A stretch of DNA of 64,000 nucleotides from Labedella gwakjiensis (GTDB taxonomy: Bacteria; Actinomycetota; Actinomycetes; Actinomycetales; Microbacteriaceae), in the NCBI RefSeq assembly GCF_003014675.1, contig NZ_PYAU01000001.1, forward strand, positions 868,001-932,000, given 5' to 3'. Shown piece by piece: positions 46,025 through 53,853 of the stretch (within the stretch, counting starts at the first letter, position 1; each line of letters starts with the position of its first letter). Below the pieces are notes generated by a model. The model had not been told where the DNA came from. It ran no database searches and was given only the letters and a program-made list of their open reading frames with translations. Both the position numbers and the translations under genes were made by a program.

Positions 46025-47214
46025 CCTCGCGCAGCCGGATCATCATCGCGATCGGAGCGGTGTTCGCCACGGCCATCGTGGCGGTCGCCGCGGTCGTGCT
46101 GCTCGCGCCCCCGTCGCCTGGCGGTCCGGCGGCGAGCGAGTCCACCCCGCTTCCCTCCGCCACCGAGACGCCCGACCCGGAGGAGACCCTCGCGGACTCC
46201 GCCGACGCCTTCCTCGCCGAATGGGTGGAGGACGGGCGGGTCGTGCGCCACGACCAGGGCGGCGACACCGTCTCGGAGGGGCAGGCCTACGGCCTCCTCA
46301 TCGCGCTCGCGGCCGACGACGAGCAGGCCTTCTCGAAGATCTGGTCGTGGACGCAGGACAACCTCCAGCGTCCCGACGGGCTCCTCGCCTGGCAGTGGGC
46401 CGACGGTGCGATCGTCGACGACGAGCCGGCGTCCGACGCCGACGTGGACGCCGCTCGCGCCCTCGTCGTCGCCGGCGAGACCTGGGGAGACGCGGACTAC
46501 ACGGCCGCGGGCGTCGAGCTCGCGACGACCGTCGCGGACACGATGACCGTGGAGACCGAGGTGGGACGCATCCTCGTGCCCGGGCTCTGGGCCGCGGCCG
46601 CCGACCCCTACCAGTACAACCCGTCGTACGCGTCGCCCGCCGCCTTCGCGGTGCTCGCCGACGCGACGGGCGACCCCCGGTGGGACGAGGTCTCCGCGGG
46701 CAGCGCCGCCGTGACGACGACGCTGCTCGAGCAGAGCCCCCTGCCGCCCGATTGGGCGCAGGTGCACGGCGACGGTCGCGTCGAGCCCATGCCGGGCGCC
46801 GCCGGGACGGGCAAGTCCGTCCGCTACGGCTACGACGCGGCACGTCTCCCGCTCAGGTACGCGGAGTCGTGCGACCCCGCCGACCGCGCGCTCGCGGGTG
46901 ATCTCGCGCAGACGCTCGGCCTCACCGATCCGCTCGCCGCCGAGCTCGACCTCGGCGGTGCGGCGCTCGGCCAGGCGCAGCACCCGCTCGGCTACGTCGC
47001 TCGGGCCGCCGCGCGCGCCTCCATGGAGGACTACGCCGGAGCCGGTTCCGACCTGTACGCCGCGACGAGCCTCGCCGCCCAGTCCCCCACGTACTACGGG
47101 GCGGCGTGGTCGGTACTCGGCCGGGCGATGCTCGAGTCGGACGTCTACGGAGGCTGCGCTCCCATGGGTGACGACAGTGCCGACGACGGCACTGACGACG
47201 GAGACGGGTCGTGA
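46021..47214 (+). CDS. Family 8 glycoside hydrolase (endoglucanase, BcsZ-like)
   Basis: 397 residues. One N-terminal membrane anchor (about 7-29), a Pro/Thr/Glu linker, and a GH8 domain: general acid E86 in SEGQAYGLL, SDADVDAARAL (138-148, D141), NPSYASP (200-206) and general base D272 in YDAARLPLRY. This matches the order in bacterial cellulose-operon endoglucanases, which trim beta-1,4-glucan during export. Acidic C-terminal tail. Coupled by ATGA/GTGA overlaps to the DUF4397 and sortase genes. Confidence 0.88.
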   Translation: MTSRSRIIIAIGAVFATAIVAVAAVVLLAPPSPGGPAASESTPLPSATETPDPEETLADSADAFLAEWVEDGRVVRHDQGGDTVSEGQAYGLLIALAADDEQAFSKIWSWTQDNLQRPDGLLAWQWADGAIVDDEPASDADVDAARALVVAGETWGDADYTAAGVELATTVADTMTVETEVGRILVPGLWAAAADPYQYNPSYASPAAFAVLADATGDPRWDEVSAGSAAVTTTLLEQSPLPPDWAQVHGDGRVEPMPGAAGTGKSVRYGYDAARLPLRYAESCDPADRALAGDLAQTLGLTDPLAAELDLGGAALGQAQHPLGYVARAAARASMEDYAGAGSDLYAATSLAAQSPTYYGAAWSVLGRAMLESDVYGGCAPMGDDSADDGTDDGDGS

Positions 47215-47873
47215 TCGGCGTGCGGCGCGGGCGCTCCCCGCTCGGTCTCGTCGCGGCAGCCGCCGCGATCGCCGCGACGCTCCTGCTGAGCGCGTGCGGA
47301 ACCGGCTCGCAGAGCGCCGAACCCGCCGATGCGCCGCCCGCGACGACGTCCCCCGGCGTCGGCGCGGCCGGCGGGTTCCAGGACCCCGACCTCGGCACGA
47401 CCGAGTCGAACGCCGCACGCGGCCTCACCCCCACGCGCGTCGCGATCCCGTCGATCGGCGTCGACACCGACCTCGAGACCCTCGGCCTCGAGAGCGACGG
47501 ACGCATCCAGCCGCCCGTGGCGTGGGAGAAGGCCGGCTGGTACTCGAAGGGCGTCGTTCCCGGCGATGTGGGTCCCGCGGTCATAGCGGGCCACGTCGAC
47601 TCCCCCTACGGACCGGCCGTGTTCCTCGACCTCGCTTCCCTCACGGAGGGTGACGAGATCCAGGTGACGCTCTCCGACGGCACCGTCGACACGTACCGCG
47701 TCGACGGATCGCTCAGCGCGTCGAAGGCCGACTTCCCGACCTCCGAGGTCTACAAGTCCACCCCCACCCCGCAGCTGCGCGTCATCACGTGCGGCGGCGA
47801 CTACGACGCCTCGACCGGCCACTACGTCGACAACCTCGTGGTCTTCGCGACGCTCGTCACCGACGGCGGCTGA
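47211..47873 (+). CDS. Class F sortase, lipoprotein-like
   Basis: 220 residues. N terminus ends in a lipobox-like LLSAC (C29), then a spacer and a sortase barrel: VAIPSIGVDTDLETLGL, catalytic H128 in AGHVDS and C194 in RVITCGG. The arginine usually found after the cysteine is not obvious (GHYVDN); R190 sits just before it. Sortases cleave a sorting motif and transfer the protein to the cell wall or another acceptor. GTG start overlaps the GH8 stop. Confidence 0.85.
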   Translation: MIGVRRGRSPLGLVAAAAAIAATLLLSACGTGSQSAEPADAPPATTSPGVGAAGGFQDPDLGTTESNAARGLTPTRVAIPSIGVDTDLETLGLESDGRIQPPVAWEKAGWYSKGVVPGDVGPAVIAGHVDSPYGPAVFLDLASLTEGDEIQVTLSDGTVDTYRVDGSLSASKADFPTSEVYKSTPTPQLRVITCGGDYDASTGHYVDNLVVFATLVTDGG

Positions 47874-47966
47874 GCACTCCGAGCAATTCCCACTGTCGAC
47901 ACACAGTCGGGGCCGATCCGACCCACAGCAGCATCCCGAACACTTACCCGAAAGCAGGAGGACGAC

Positions 47967-48767
47967 ATGCCCGGAACACTCGTGATCATCCCCACCTTCA
48001 ACGAGGCCGAGAACCTCGACTGGATCGTCGCTCGCGTGCGCGCGGCCACCCCGGACTCCCACGTGCTCGTCGTCGACGATGCCTCCCCCGACGGCACGGG
48101 CGACCTCGCCGACGCCCTCGCGGCCCGCGACGGCCACGTGCACGTTCTGCACCGCGCCGGCAAGGAAGGTCTCGGCCGCGCGTACCTCGCCGGCTTCGCG
48201 TGGGGCATCGAGCGGGGATACGAGTTCCTCGTGGAGATGGACGCCGACGGCTCCCACCACCCCGAGGCGCTGCCCGAGATGCTCGAGCTCGCCGCGTCGA
48301 ACGACCTCGTCCTCGGCTCGCGCTGGGTGCCGGGAGGGCGCGTAGAGAACTGGCCGCTCCGCCGCAAGATCCTGAGCCGAGGGGGCAACCTCTACGCACG
48401 TCTCGCTCTCGGCATCGACGTGAAGGACGCCACCGGCGGCTTCCGCGTATACCGGTCGACGGCGCTCGCGGGCCTCGACCTCGACGGCGTCGAGTCGCAC
48501 GGCTACTGCTTCCAGCTCGACCTCGTGTGGCGCGCGCTCCAGGCGGGGCTCGACGTGATCGAGGCGCCCATCACCTTCACCGAGCGCGTGAACGGCGTCT
48601 CGAAGATGGGCGGCGACATCGTGACCGAGTCGCTCCTCAAGGTCACGGAATGGGGGATCAAGCGCCGCGCGCTCGCGGCCCGCGAGTTCGTGCTGCACCG
48701 CCGGCGCTTGCCCTCCGTTCGCGAGCACTCCCACATCGTCCGCCGCGCGAGCCCCCTCGGCACCTGA
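47967..48767 (+). CDS. Polyprenol monophosphate sugar synthase, DPM1-like GT2
   Basis: 266 residues without membrane helices. GT-A motifs IPTFNEAENL, VVDDASPDGTGDLAD, EMDADGSHHPE (metal-binding DxD) and GSRWVPGG, and the C-terminal HGYCFQLDLVWRAL, TFTERVNGVSKM, all matching actinobacterial Ppm1/DPM1. Makes polyprenyl-phosphate mannose (or glucose) from the nucleotide sugar. Good GGAGG site 5 bases before ATG. It lies 93 bp after the sortase gene and may supply donor to the GT-C enzyme at 42963. Confidence 0.88.
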   Translation: MPGTLVIIPTFNEAENLDWIVARVRAATPDSHVLVVDDASPDGTGDLADALAARDGHVHVLHRAGKEGLGRAYLAGFAWGIERGYEFLVEMDADGSHHPEALPEMLELAASNDLVLGSRWVPGGRVENWPLRRKILSRGGNLYARLALGIDVKDATGGFRVYRSTALAGLDLDGVESHGYCFQLDLVWRALQAGLDVIEAPITFTERVNGVSKMGGDIVTESLLKVTEWGIKRRALAAREFVLHRRRLPSVREHSHIVRRASPLGT

Positions 48768-48800
48768 CGCGTCGCCCGTCGCCCTCGCGGGAGCTATGGT

Positions 48801-49331
48801 GTGGGCGTGGGGATGTCTCGGGAGCGTCGGCAAGCGGTGGGGGTCGCGGCCGTCGGTGTCGTGCTCGTCGCCGCGTACGCGCTCGTCATGGTGCTGCAGA
48901 TCCTCGTGTGGAATCCCCTCGCCGCGGCACCGTCCGGGCTGACGCTCGACGAGGTCTACGCGACCATGCAGGCGGCCGGAGAGTGGTGGCCCGGCGCTCA
49001 CGTCTGGGTGATCGGTTTGTCCTCCGTCGGCGTCTCGCTCGCGATGGCCCTCCTCGTCGTGGCGCTCTGGATGCCCGCCCCTCGTCCGGTGCTCATCGCG
49101 GCCGGCGTCGCGACGATCCTCGCGTTCGGGGCACCCGCGTATTGGCTCACGTCCTTCTCGATGGGCATGTCCCTGGCCGACACATTCGCGATCAGCGGAG
49201 CGGACGCGTCGCCGTGGGCCACGCCGCTGCTCGTCGTCAGCGGCCTCGCGACGGTAGCCGCCTTCGTGCTCGCCCTTGGGGCCGGTGTGAGACGCGAACC
49301 GCGGCTCGCCCCCTCGTCGGATCTTCGCTGA
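48801..49331 (+). CDS. Four-helix membrane protein of unknown function
   Basis: 176 residues. Four hydrophobic helices (VGVAAVGVVLVAAYALVMVLQILVW; VWVIGLSSVGVSLAMALLVVALW; VLIAAGVATILAFGAPAYW; ATPLLVVSGLATVAAFVLALG). GTG 48801 is chosen with GGGAG 7 bases upstream; GTG 48807 and ATG 48813 are alternatives. It may be co-transcribed with the DPM1-like gene. No family recognised. Confidence 0.65.
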   Translation: MGVGMSRERRQAVGVAAVGVVLVAAYALVMVLQILVWNPLAAAPSGLTLDEVYATMQAAGEWWPGAHVWVIGLSSVGVSLAMALLVVALWMPAPRPVLIAAGVATILAFGAPAYWLTSFSMGMSLADTFAISGADASPWATPLLVVSGLATVAAFVLALGAGVRREPRLAPSSDLR

Positions 49332-49358
49332 GGGAAGGGTCCTCGTCCGCGACGAGCA

Positions 49359-50102
49359 TCACGGGAAGGGGAGCTCGGCGAGCGGAGTCGTGGGGAGGGC
49401 CACCCAGCCCTCGCGCGCGGCGGTCTCCGCGAGGTGCGGCGGCGGAGAGTCTGCCCGACCGGTAGCCGCTGCCCGGGTCGCGAGCGCCGCGACGAGGGCG
49501 TCGAACGCATCGGTCGATCCGCGGAGGAGCGGGAGACATCCGCCGAGGTCGAGCCACGGTGCGGCGGTCGTTAGCGCCTCGACGGCCTCGGCCCGCCGGT
49601 CGGCGTCCGTGCGGTAGCCGTCGACTCGGATGCCCCAGAGTCGCATCGAGCCGCCCGGGTACACCTCGGCGATCCCGCCGGAGCCGCTCCGGTCCACGTC
49701 CACGCCGACATCGCGCAGACGAGCGACGAGGCCGGCGCAGCGCATCGCCGTGAGGCCGAGCCTGTCCGTCGACACACTGAGCGGCCAGCGGCCCGTGAGC
49801 TCCCGGACGCGACGATCCGCCTCCCGATAGGCGAGCGTGCGGCGCCAGTCCATCCCGCCGTCGGCCTCCGGTCCGGCGTCCTCTCCCGCGGCGTGACCGG
49901 CGACGAAGGAGACGAACGCGTCGGGCCAGCCGAGCGCGCAGTCGATCCCCGTCTTGTCCGCATGCCGGGCGGCGTCGACGATGGGTCCGTCGGTCACCCC
50001 GACGACGAGGTCTTCGACGACGGCCGCGCCGTCCGCCCAGCGCACCACCGCGAGGGCGGTTCCTCGCGGCTCAGCGGCGAGGTCGACGCCGACGGTCAGC
50101 AT
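49359..50102 (-). CDS. DUF429 (predicted RNase H-like nuclease) protein
   Basis: 247 residues. N terminus LTVGVDLAAEP gives the RNase H-fold first strand with catalytic-type aspartate; later DCALGWPDAFVSF, YREADRRVRELTG, AEVYPGGSMRLWG, and DAFDALVAALATR near the C terminus are DUF429 hallmarks. Predicted nuclease activity is unproven for the family. Confidence 0.82.
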   Translation of the reverse strand: MLTVGVDLAAEPRGTALAVVRWADGAAVVEDLVVGVTDGPIVDAARHADKTGIDCALGWPDAFVSFVAGHAAGEDAGPEADGGMDWRRTLAYREADRRVRELTGRWPLSVSTDRLGLTAMRCAGLVARLRDVGVDVDRSGSGGIAEVYPGGSMRLWGIRVDGYRTDADRRAEAVEALTTAAPWLDLGGCLPLLRGSTDAFDALVAALATRAAATGRADSPPPHLAETAAREGWVALPTTPLAELPFP

Positions 50103-50151
50103 CGGAGTGCGGTCAGCATCGTCGCTCCCCGCTCAGCGAGACGCAACGACC

Positions 50152-50517
50152 TCAGCGGCCGGCCGGCACGAACGCGGACGACACGGGTGCGGCCGACTCC
50201 GGGCTCGAGGCGTTCACTCCCCGGTCGCCGTCGTCCACAGGCTCCTGGGCCGGACGGAACAGTCCGAGGACGCCGCTCGAGAGGAACAGCGCGACGAGCA
50301 GGAGGAGCGCCACGAGGATCACGACGGCTCGTCGGATGTGATGGCCGGGCAGGCGGGTGGAGCCGTCGTCGTCGACGTCCGCGTCGGCGAGCTCCGGGTG
50401 CGGCGACGGGCGGGGGGTCTGGCGCGGTGCCTGCTGGGCGGCGGCGAAGCGCCGTTCGATGTCGCTCGGCGTTTCGAAGTCGAGGTGATCGATGTCGTCT
50501 GAGCGATCGGAGGCCAT
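50152..50517 (-). CDS. Single-pass membrane protein of unknown function
   Basis: 121 residues: acidic cytoplasmic N-terminal half (MASDRSDDIDHLDFETPSDIE), one membrane helix (AVVILVALLLLVALFLSSGVLGLF) and a short extracellular tail. No recognised domain. Follows the DUF4190-like gene on the same strand with 44 bp between. Confidence 0.6.
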   Translation of the reverse strand: MASDRSDDIDHLDFETPSDIERRFAAAQQAPRQTPRPSPHPELADADVDDDGSTRLPGHHIRRAVVILVALLLLVALFLSSGVLGLFRPAQEPVDDGDRGVNASSPESAAPVSSAFVPAGR

Positions 50518-50561
50518 GCCGGAAATGCTACGGGACTCGCGCCCCGATCGGGTGCCCGGGT

Positions 50562-50882
50562 TCAGCTGAGGCCGGCGAGCGCCGCGATGTCGACGACGAG
50601 CACGGGCAGGCGCACGATGAGCACGATGATCGAGGCCAGGAACCCGAAGGCCGAGAGGCCGGCGCCGCCGAGGGTGGGGTCGGCCTGCAGCCGCTTGCGC
50701 GAGCGCAGGCCGAGGAGGAAACCGGCGACCGCGAGCGCGAGCGCCACGTAGATGACCCAGAGCGGCGGGATGAGGAAGCACGCGAGCGCGAGAGCACCGG
50801 CGATCGCTGAGAGGATCGCGACCACGTCCGTGCGGGTGTGTTCGACGTCGGGACCGCGCGTGAACCGCTTCTCGGAGGGCAT
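50562..50882 (-). CDS. DUF4190-like small membrane protein
   Basis: 106 residues with two to three hydrophobic helices (VVAILSAIAGALALACFLIPPLWVIYVALALAVAGFLLG; LSAFGFLASIIVLIVRLPVLVVDIAAL) in the DUF4190 arrangement, where a GLRSRKR loop joins helices. Function unknown. Confidence 0.6.
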   Translation of the reverse strand: MPSEKRFTRGPDVEHTRTDVVAILSAIAGALALACFLIPPLWVIYVALALAVAGFLLGLRSRKRLQADPTLGGAGLSAFGFLASIIVLIVRLPVLVVDIAALAGLS

Positions 50883-50934
50883 GCCGCAAGCCTACGGCCC
50901 GGCGCGGCCGCAGCGGATCGCGCGCGCCTCCGCC

Positions 50935-51186
50935 TCAGAGGCCGAAGAACACACCGATCGTGGCGGGACCGTCTGGCGCGGTCAGCGGCTCGAGCCCGGT
51001 GGAGGCGAAAGTGAGGAGGAGCGTCGCGCACACCACGGACAACGCGAGGGCTGCGGCGGCGATGAGCGCGGTGACGGCCGGAGAGAGCGGGTCGTGCAGG
51101 GTGTCGGCGGAATCCACCGGGACGGTCTCGGCGGCGTCGATCGGAGTCTCGGCGACCGGGAGGTCAGACGGTGCGGTGAGGCTCAT
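50935..51186 (-). CDS. Small single-pass membrane protein under a MarR-type operator
   Basis: 83 residues: hydrophilic Thr/Asp/Val-rich N-terminal half and one membrane helix (AVTALIAAAALALSVVCATLLLTFAS). No family recognised. Its importance is regulatory: its promoter region holds a 27-bp perfect palindrome (51249-51275) with the same core as the operator before the MarR operon at the other end of the window, so the MarR protein may control it. Confidence 0.6.
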   Translation of the reverse strand: MSLTAPSDLPVAETPIDAAETVPVDSADTLHDPLSPAVTALIAAAALALSVVCATLLLTFASTGLEPLTAPDGPATIGVFFGL

Positions 51187-51248
51187 GACGTCGCCCTTCT
51201 CTGTGGAGGCGCGGCATCCGTTTCGATGCCATACACGATCTTGGCATA

Positions 51249-51275
51249 CAAATAGCTAGACAAGCTAGCTATTTG
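51249..51275. promoter_or_regulatory. Perfect 11+11 palindrome CAAATAGCTAG-N5-CTAGCTATTTG
   Basis: Arms 51249-51259 and 51265-51275, spacer ACAAG. AT-rich and 63 bp upstream of the 83-residue membrane protein start. Core and spacing equal those at 1538-1556. A second, weaker inverted repeat, ATGCCA-N10-TGGCAT, lies just downstream at 51227-51248. Confidence 0.75.
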
Positions 51276-51305
51276 ATTTTCGGGTTCCGGGTGGTAGCGG
51301 GATCG

Positions 51306-52460
51306 TCACCGCGTGAGCGCGAACGCGAGCGTCGCCGCCCCCACCGTGAGCGGCGCGACGATGAGGCCGAGCCCCGCGAACCGCCACCACGAGATCTCCA
51401 CGCCCAGGCCTCGGAGTCGCTCGTGCCACAGAAGCGTGGCGAGCGACGCCCACGGCGTCACGAGCGGACCGGCGTTGACGCCGATGAGCAGCGCGACGAG
51501 TCGCTCAGGCGACGTGCCGACGGGTTCGAGAGCGAGGTACGCGGGCAGGTTGTTGAGGAGGTTCGCCCCCACGGCACCGACCCCGGCGACCCGGAGGAGG
51601 TCCGCCGGGGCGGAACCCGATCCGGCGAGAGCCTCGACGACGGCCGTCAACCCGAAGCCCCGCGCTGCGTCCACGGTGAGGAAGAGCCCCGCGGCGAAGA
51701 CCACGAGCTGCCACGGGATGAGCGAGAAGCGCAGCACCTCCCGGCGGCGCACCACGAACACGATCGAGAGCACGACGGCGGCCACGAGAGCCGGGATCCA
51801 GACCTCGAGCCCGGAGACGAGCGCGGGCACGAGCAGGACGAGCACGACGGCCGACCACCGGAACAGAACCGGGTCGGCGACCGGACCGCCGACGTCGACC
51901 TCGTAGGAGCGCGCGAGTTCCTCCCGGTAGACGATCCCGAGGACCACGACGGGGACCGCGACCGCCACGAGCGCCGGCACGATGCTGAGCGCCGCGAACC
52001 CGAACGCCCCGACACCGTCGAGCTTGTGCTCCGCGAGCAGGTTCGTGAGGTTCGACACCGGGAGGAAGAGGGAACCCGTGTTGGCGAGCCACACCGTCGT
52101 GAGCGCGAACGGGATCGGGTTGACGCCGATGTGCCGGGCGAGGAGCACGACCACGGGAGTGAGCAGCACCGCCGTGGTGTCGAGGGAGAGGAAGGCGGTG
52201 CTCACCGTGGCGAACACGACGATGAACGCCCACAGCACGACCGTCCGCCCGCGGCCCAGCCGGGCGAGCTTCTCGGCGACCACACGGAACACCTCGGCCT
52301 CCGCGGCCAGCTCGGTCACGACCGTGATCGCGACGACGAACAGCAGCACCGGCCAGATGCGCTCGCCGAGCGCCAGGAGGTCGTCCACGGGCGTGCCGGT
52401 GACGAGCGCGAGCACCGCACCGACGAGCAGCAGCCCAGCCCCGACGAGCCCCGTGCGCAT
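51306..52460 (-). CDS. SLC13/ArsB-type permease
   Basis: 384 residues, about 10-11 helices. Features of the ArsB/NhaD/SLC13 fold: FLSLDTTAVLLTPVVVLLARHIG, VWLANTGSLFLPVSNLTNLLA (helical hairpin with a SNLTN motif) and, in the second repeat, GANLLNNLPAYLAL and GVNAGPLVTPWASLATLLW. Likely exports or imports an anion (arsenite, dicarboxylate); substrate open. ATG 52460 has GGAGG 4-5 bases upstream. Nothing points to arsenic genes nearby. Confidence 0.82.
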   Translation of the reverse strand: MRTGLVGAGLLLVGAVLALVTGTPVDDLLALGERIWPVLLFVVAITVVTELAAEAEVFRVVAEKLARLGRGRTVVLWAFIVVFATVSTAFLSLDTTAVLLTPVVVLLARHIGVNPIPFALTTVWLANTGSLFLPVSNLTNLLAEHKLDGVGAFGFAALSIVPALVAVAVPVVVLGIVYREELARSYEVDVGGPVADPVLFRWSAVVLVLLVPALVSGLEVWIPALVAAVVLSIVFVVRRREVLRFSLIPWQLVVFAAGLFLTVDAARGFGLTAVVEALAGSGSAPADLLRVAGVGAVGANLLNNLPAYLALEPVGTSPERLVALLIGVNAGPLVTPWASLATLLWHERLRGLGVEISWWRFAGLGLIVAPLTVGAATLAFALTR

Positions 52461-52785
52461 TCGACCTCCGACGACGTTCCGGTCCGCGCCCCGCGAGACC
52501 TCGATCACCGTACTCCCAATGGGACGGAAGCGACGGCGAGTGGCGAGGTGGCGGTCGTCCGCCGGACCGAGGCGCCCGCAGGCCCGTAGCGCTCCCATCC
52601 CTCTAAATGATCATCGTCGCATGACGCTCGTCTGCTCGGGCGGCCCTTGCGTGCCCGCGTCGGGCGCGGCGAATATGAGTGCCCGAACGGGTGGAGACCG
52701 CGAGTCCTGTCGGATGACGACCCTCGACCGACGACGACTCCGCCTCCGCCTCCGCCGCACACCGACCTGAACAGGAGAACAGCCG
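52461..52785. other. Intergenic region, 325 bp
   Basis: Divergent promoter region between the SLC13-like gene and the lipoprotein gene. A local AT-rich stretch (CTAAATGATCATCG, about 52603-52616) may hold a promoter. A 50-codon frame starting ATGACGCTCGTC at 52621 has no supporting features. Confidence 0.35.
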
Positions 52786-53262
52786 ATGAACAGGCCCTCA
52801 GATCACCCCTTCCCCCGAGGTCGAGCGAGCATCGTCTCTCTCGTGATCGTTGCGGCGGGCCTGTCCGGCTGCGCCGGAACGTCGGAGCTACCACCTGAGG
52901 AGAAGGAAGCGATCAACCTCGGAGCGAACGCCGAGGCGGGGCCCGTGGAGGTGGGCAATCTGCTCGTGGTCACACGTGGCGAGTCCGAACCCGCGCGCCT
53001 CATCGGCGTGCTCCTCAACGAGTCCGAGTCGAGTGTCGAGGTGATGCTGTCGGATGAGGACGACGAGGTCGTCGTCGCCCTCGAGCCCGGCCAGCAGTAT
53101 GCGTTTCAGGAGAACCCGACCCTGTTCGACACCGCTGACGCGAGGCCGGGCGCGCTCGCCGACATCACCGTGTCGGTCGGTTCCGATTCGGAGACCGTAC
53201 AGGTACCCGTCCGGGACGGCACGCTGGGGTGGCTCGAGCCCTACCTGCCCGCGGCCGGCTGA
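52786..53262 (+). CDS. Secreted lipoprotein of unknown function
   Basis: 158 residues. Signal peptide with lipobox GLSGC (C29), then an acidic beta-rich domain (VEVGNLLVVTRGESEPARLIGVLLNESESSVEVML...) with the look of an immunoglobulin-like or DUF-type extracellular domain. Ribosome-binding site AGGAG before ATG. Its last 22 bases overlap the end of the convergent NUDIX gene. Confidence 0.72.
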   Translation: MNRPSDHPFPRGRASIVSLVIVAAGLSGCAGTSELPPEEKEAINLGANAEAGPVEVGNLLVVTRGESEPARLIGVLLNESESSVEVMLSDEDDEVVVALEPGQQYAFQENPTLFDTADARPGALADITVSVGSDSETVQVPVRDGTLGWLEPYLPAAG

Positions 53263-53720
53263 CGATCGGCCGGAGGAGGCGCGTCGGCGATGACGCGGTC
53301 GATCCAGTCGCGGCGCGGCAGGGTCGGGATCGCGTCGCGGTGGAACCAGCCCAGCTCGAGGAGCTCCTCCATGTCGGGGATCGCCTCGCTGAGCAGCTCG
53401 CAGTCGTAGGCGGTCGTGATGTAGCCGACGTTGTCGCCGTTCGGATAGGTCATCATCATGGGCTCGCCGCCGTAGACGCCGACGATGCCTCGGATGCGGA
53501 TGTGCGCGCCCGTCTCCTCGAGGACCTCACGCAGGAGGGCCTCTGCCGGCTCCTCGCCGGGCTCCACTCCTCCGCCGATGAGGCTCCAGAGCCCCGAGTG
53601 GCGGTGCCGCGCGAGCAGGAATCGGTCGCCGTCCCGGATCACCGCGGTGACGCCCGGGAGCAGGAGCAGGTCGGTCCCGATGCGGGAACGGATCGATGCA
53701 ACGTAGTCGGACATCGCCAT
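53241..53720 (-). CDS. NUDIX hydrolase
   Basis: 159 residues. Complete Nudix box G-x5-E-x7-REVLEETG (GGGVEPGEEPAEALLREVLEETG region) with metal-binding glutamates; GYITTAYDCEL and LGWFHRDAIP typical of ADP-ribose/nucleotide-sugar pyrophosphatase-like members. Two in-frame ATGs (53720, 53714). Convergent with the lipoprotein gene, overlapping it by 22 bp. Confidence 0.87.
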   Translation of the reverse strand: MAMSDYVASIRSRIGTDLLLLPGVTAVIRDGDRFLLARHRHSGLWSLIGGGVEPGEEPAEALLREVLEETGAHIRIRGIVGVYGGEPMMMTYPNGDNVGYITTAYDCELLSEAIPDMEELLELGWFHRDAIPTLPRRDWIDRVIADAPPPADRQPAAGR

Positions 53721-53853
53721 GGAGGGAGTCTACGGAGCGCCTATCGACGTGCACCGTTCGTGCTGTCGGTGATCCGCGCAGACGTCAAGCCCACGGTGGC
53801 GGTCGTTTCGCGCCGTACCGTTGCGGGGTGAGACCGATGAGAGGTGGATCGCC

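Noticed and set aside
51306-52460. Arsenic resistance locus
   Set aside because: The permease fold is ArsB/SLC13-like, but no arsR, arsC or arsenate-related gene lies beside it, so substrate is left open.
51273-52589. 438-codon plus-strand ORF, Arg/Asp/Glu/His-rich
   Set aside because: Antisense to the SLC13-like permease, whose helices and SNLTN/NNLP motifs are clear.
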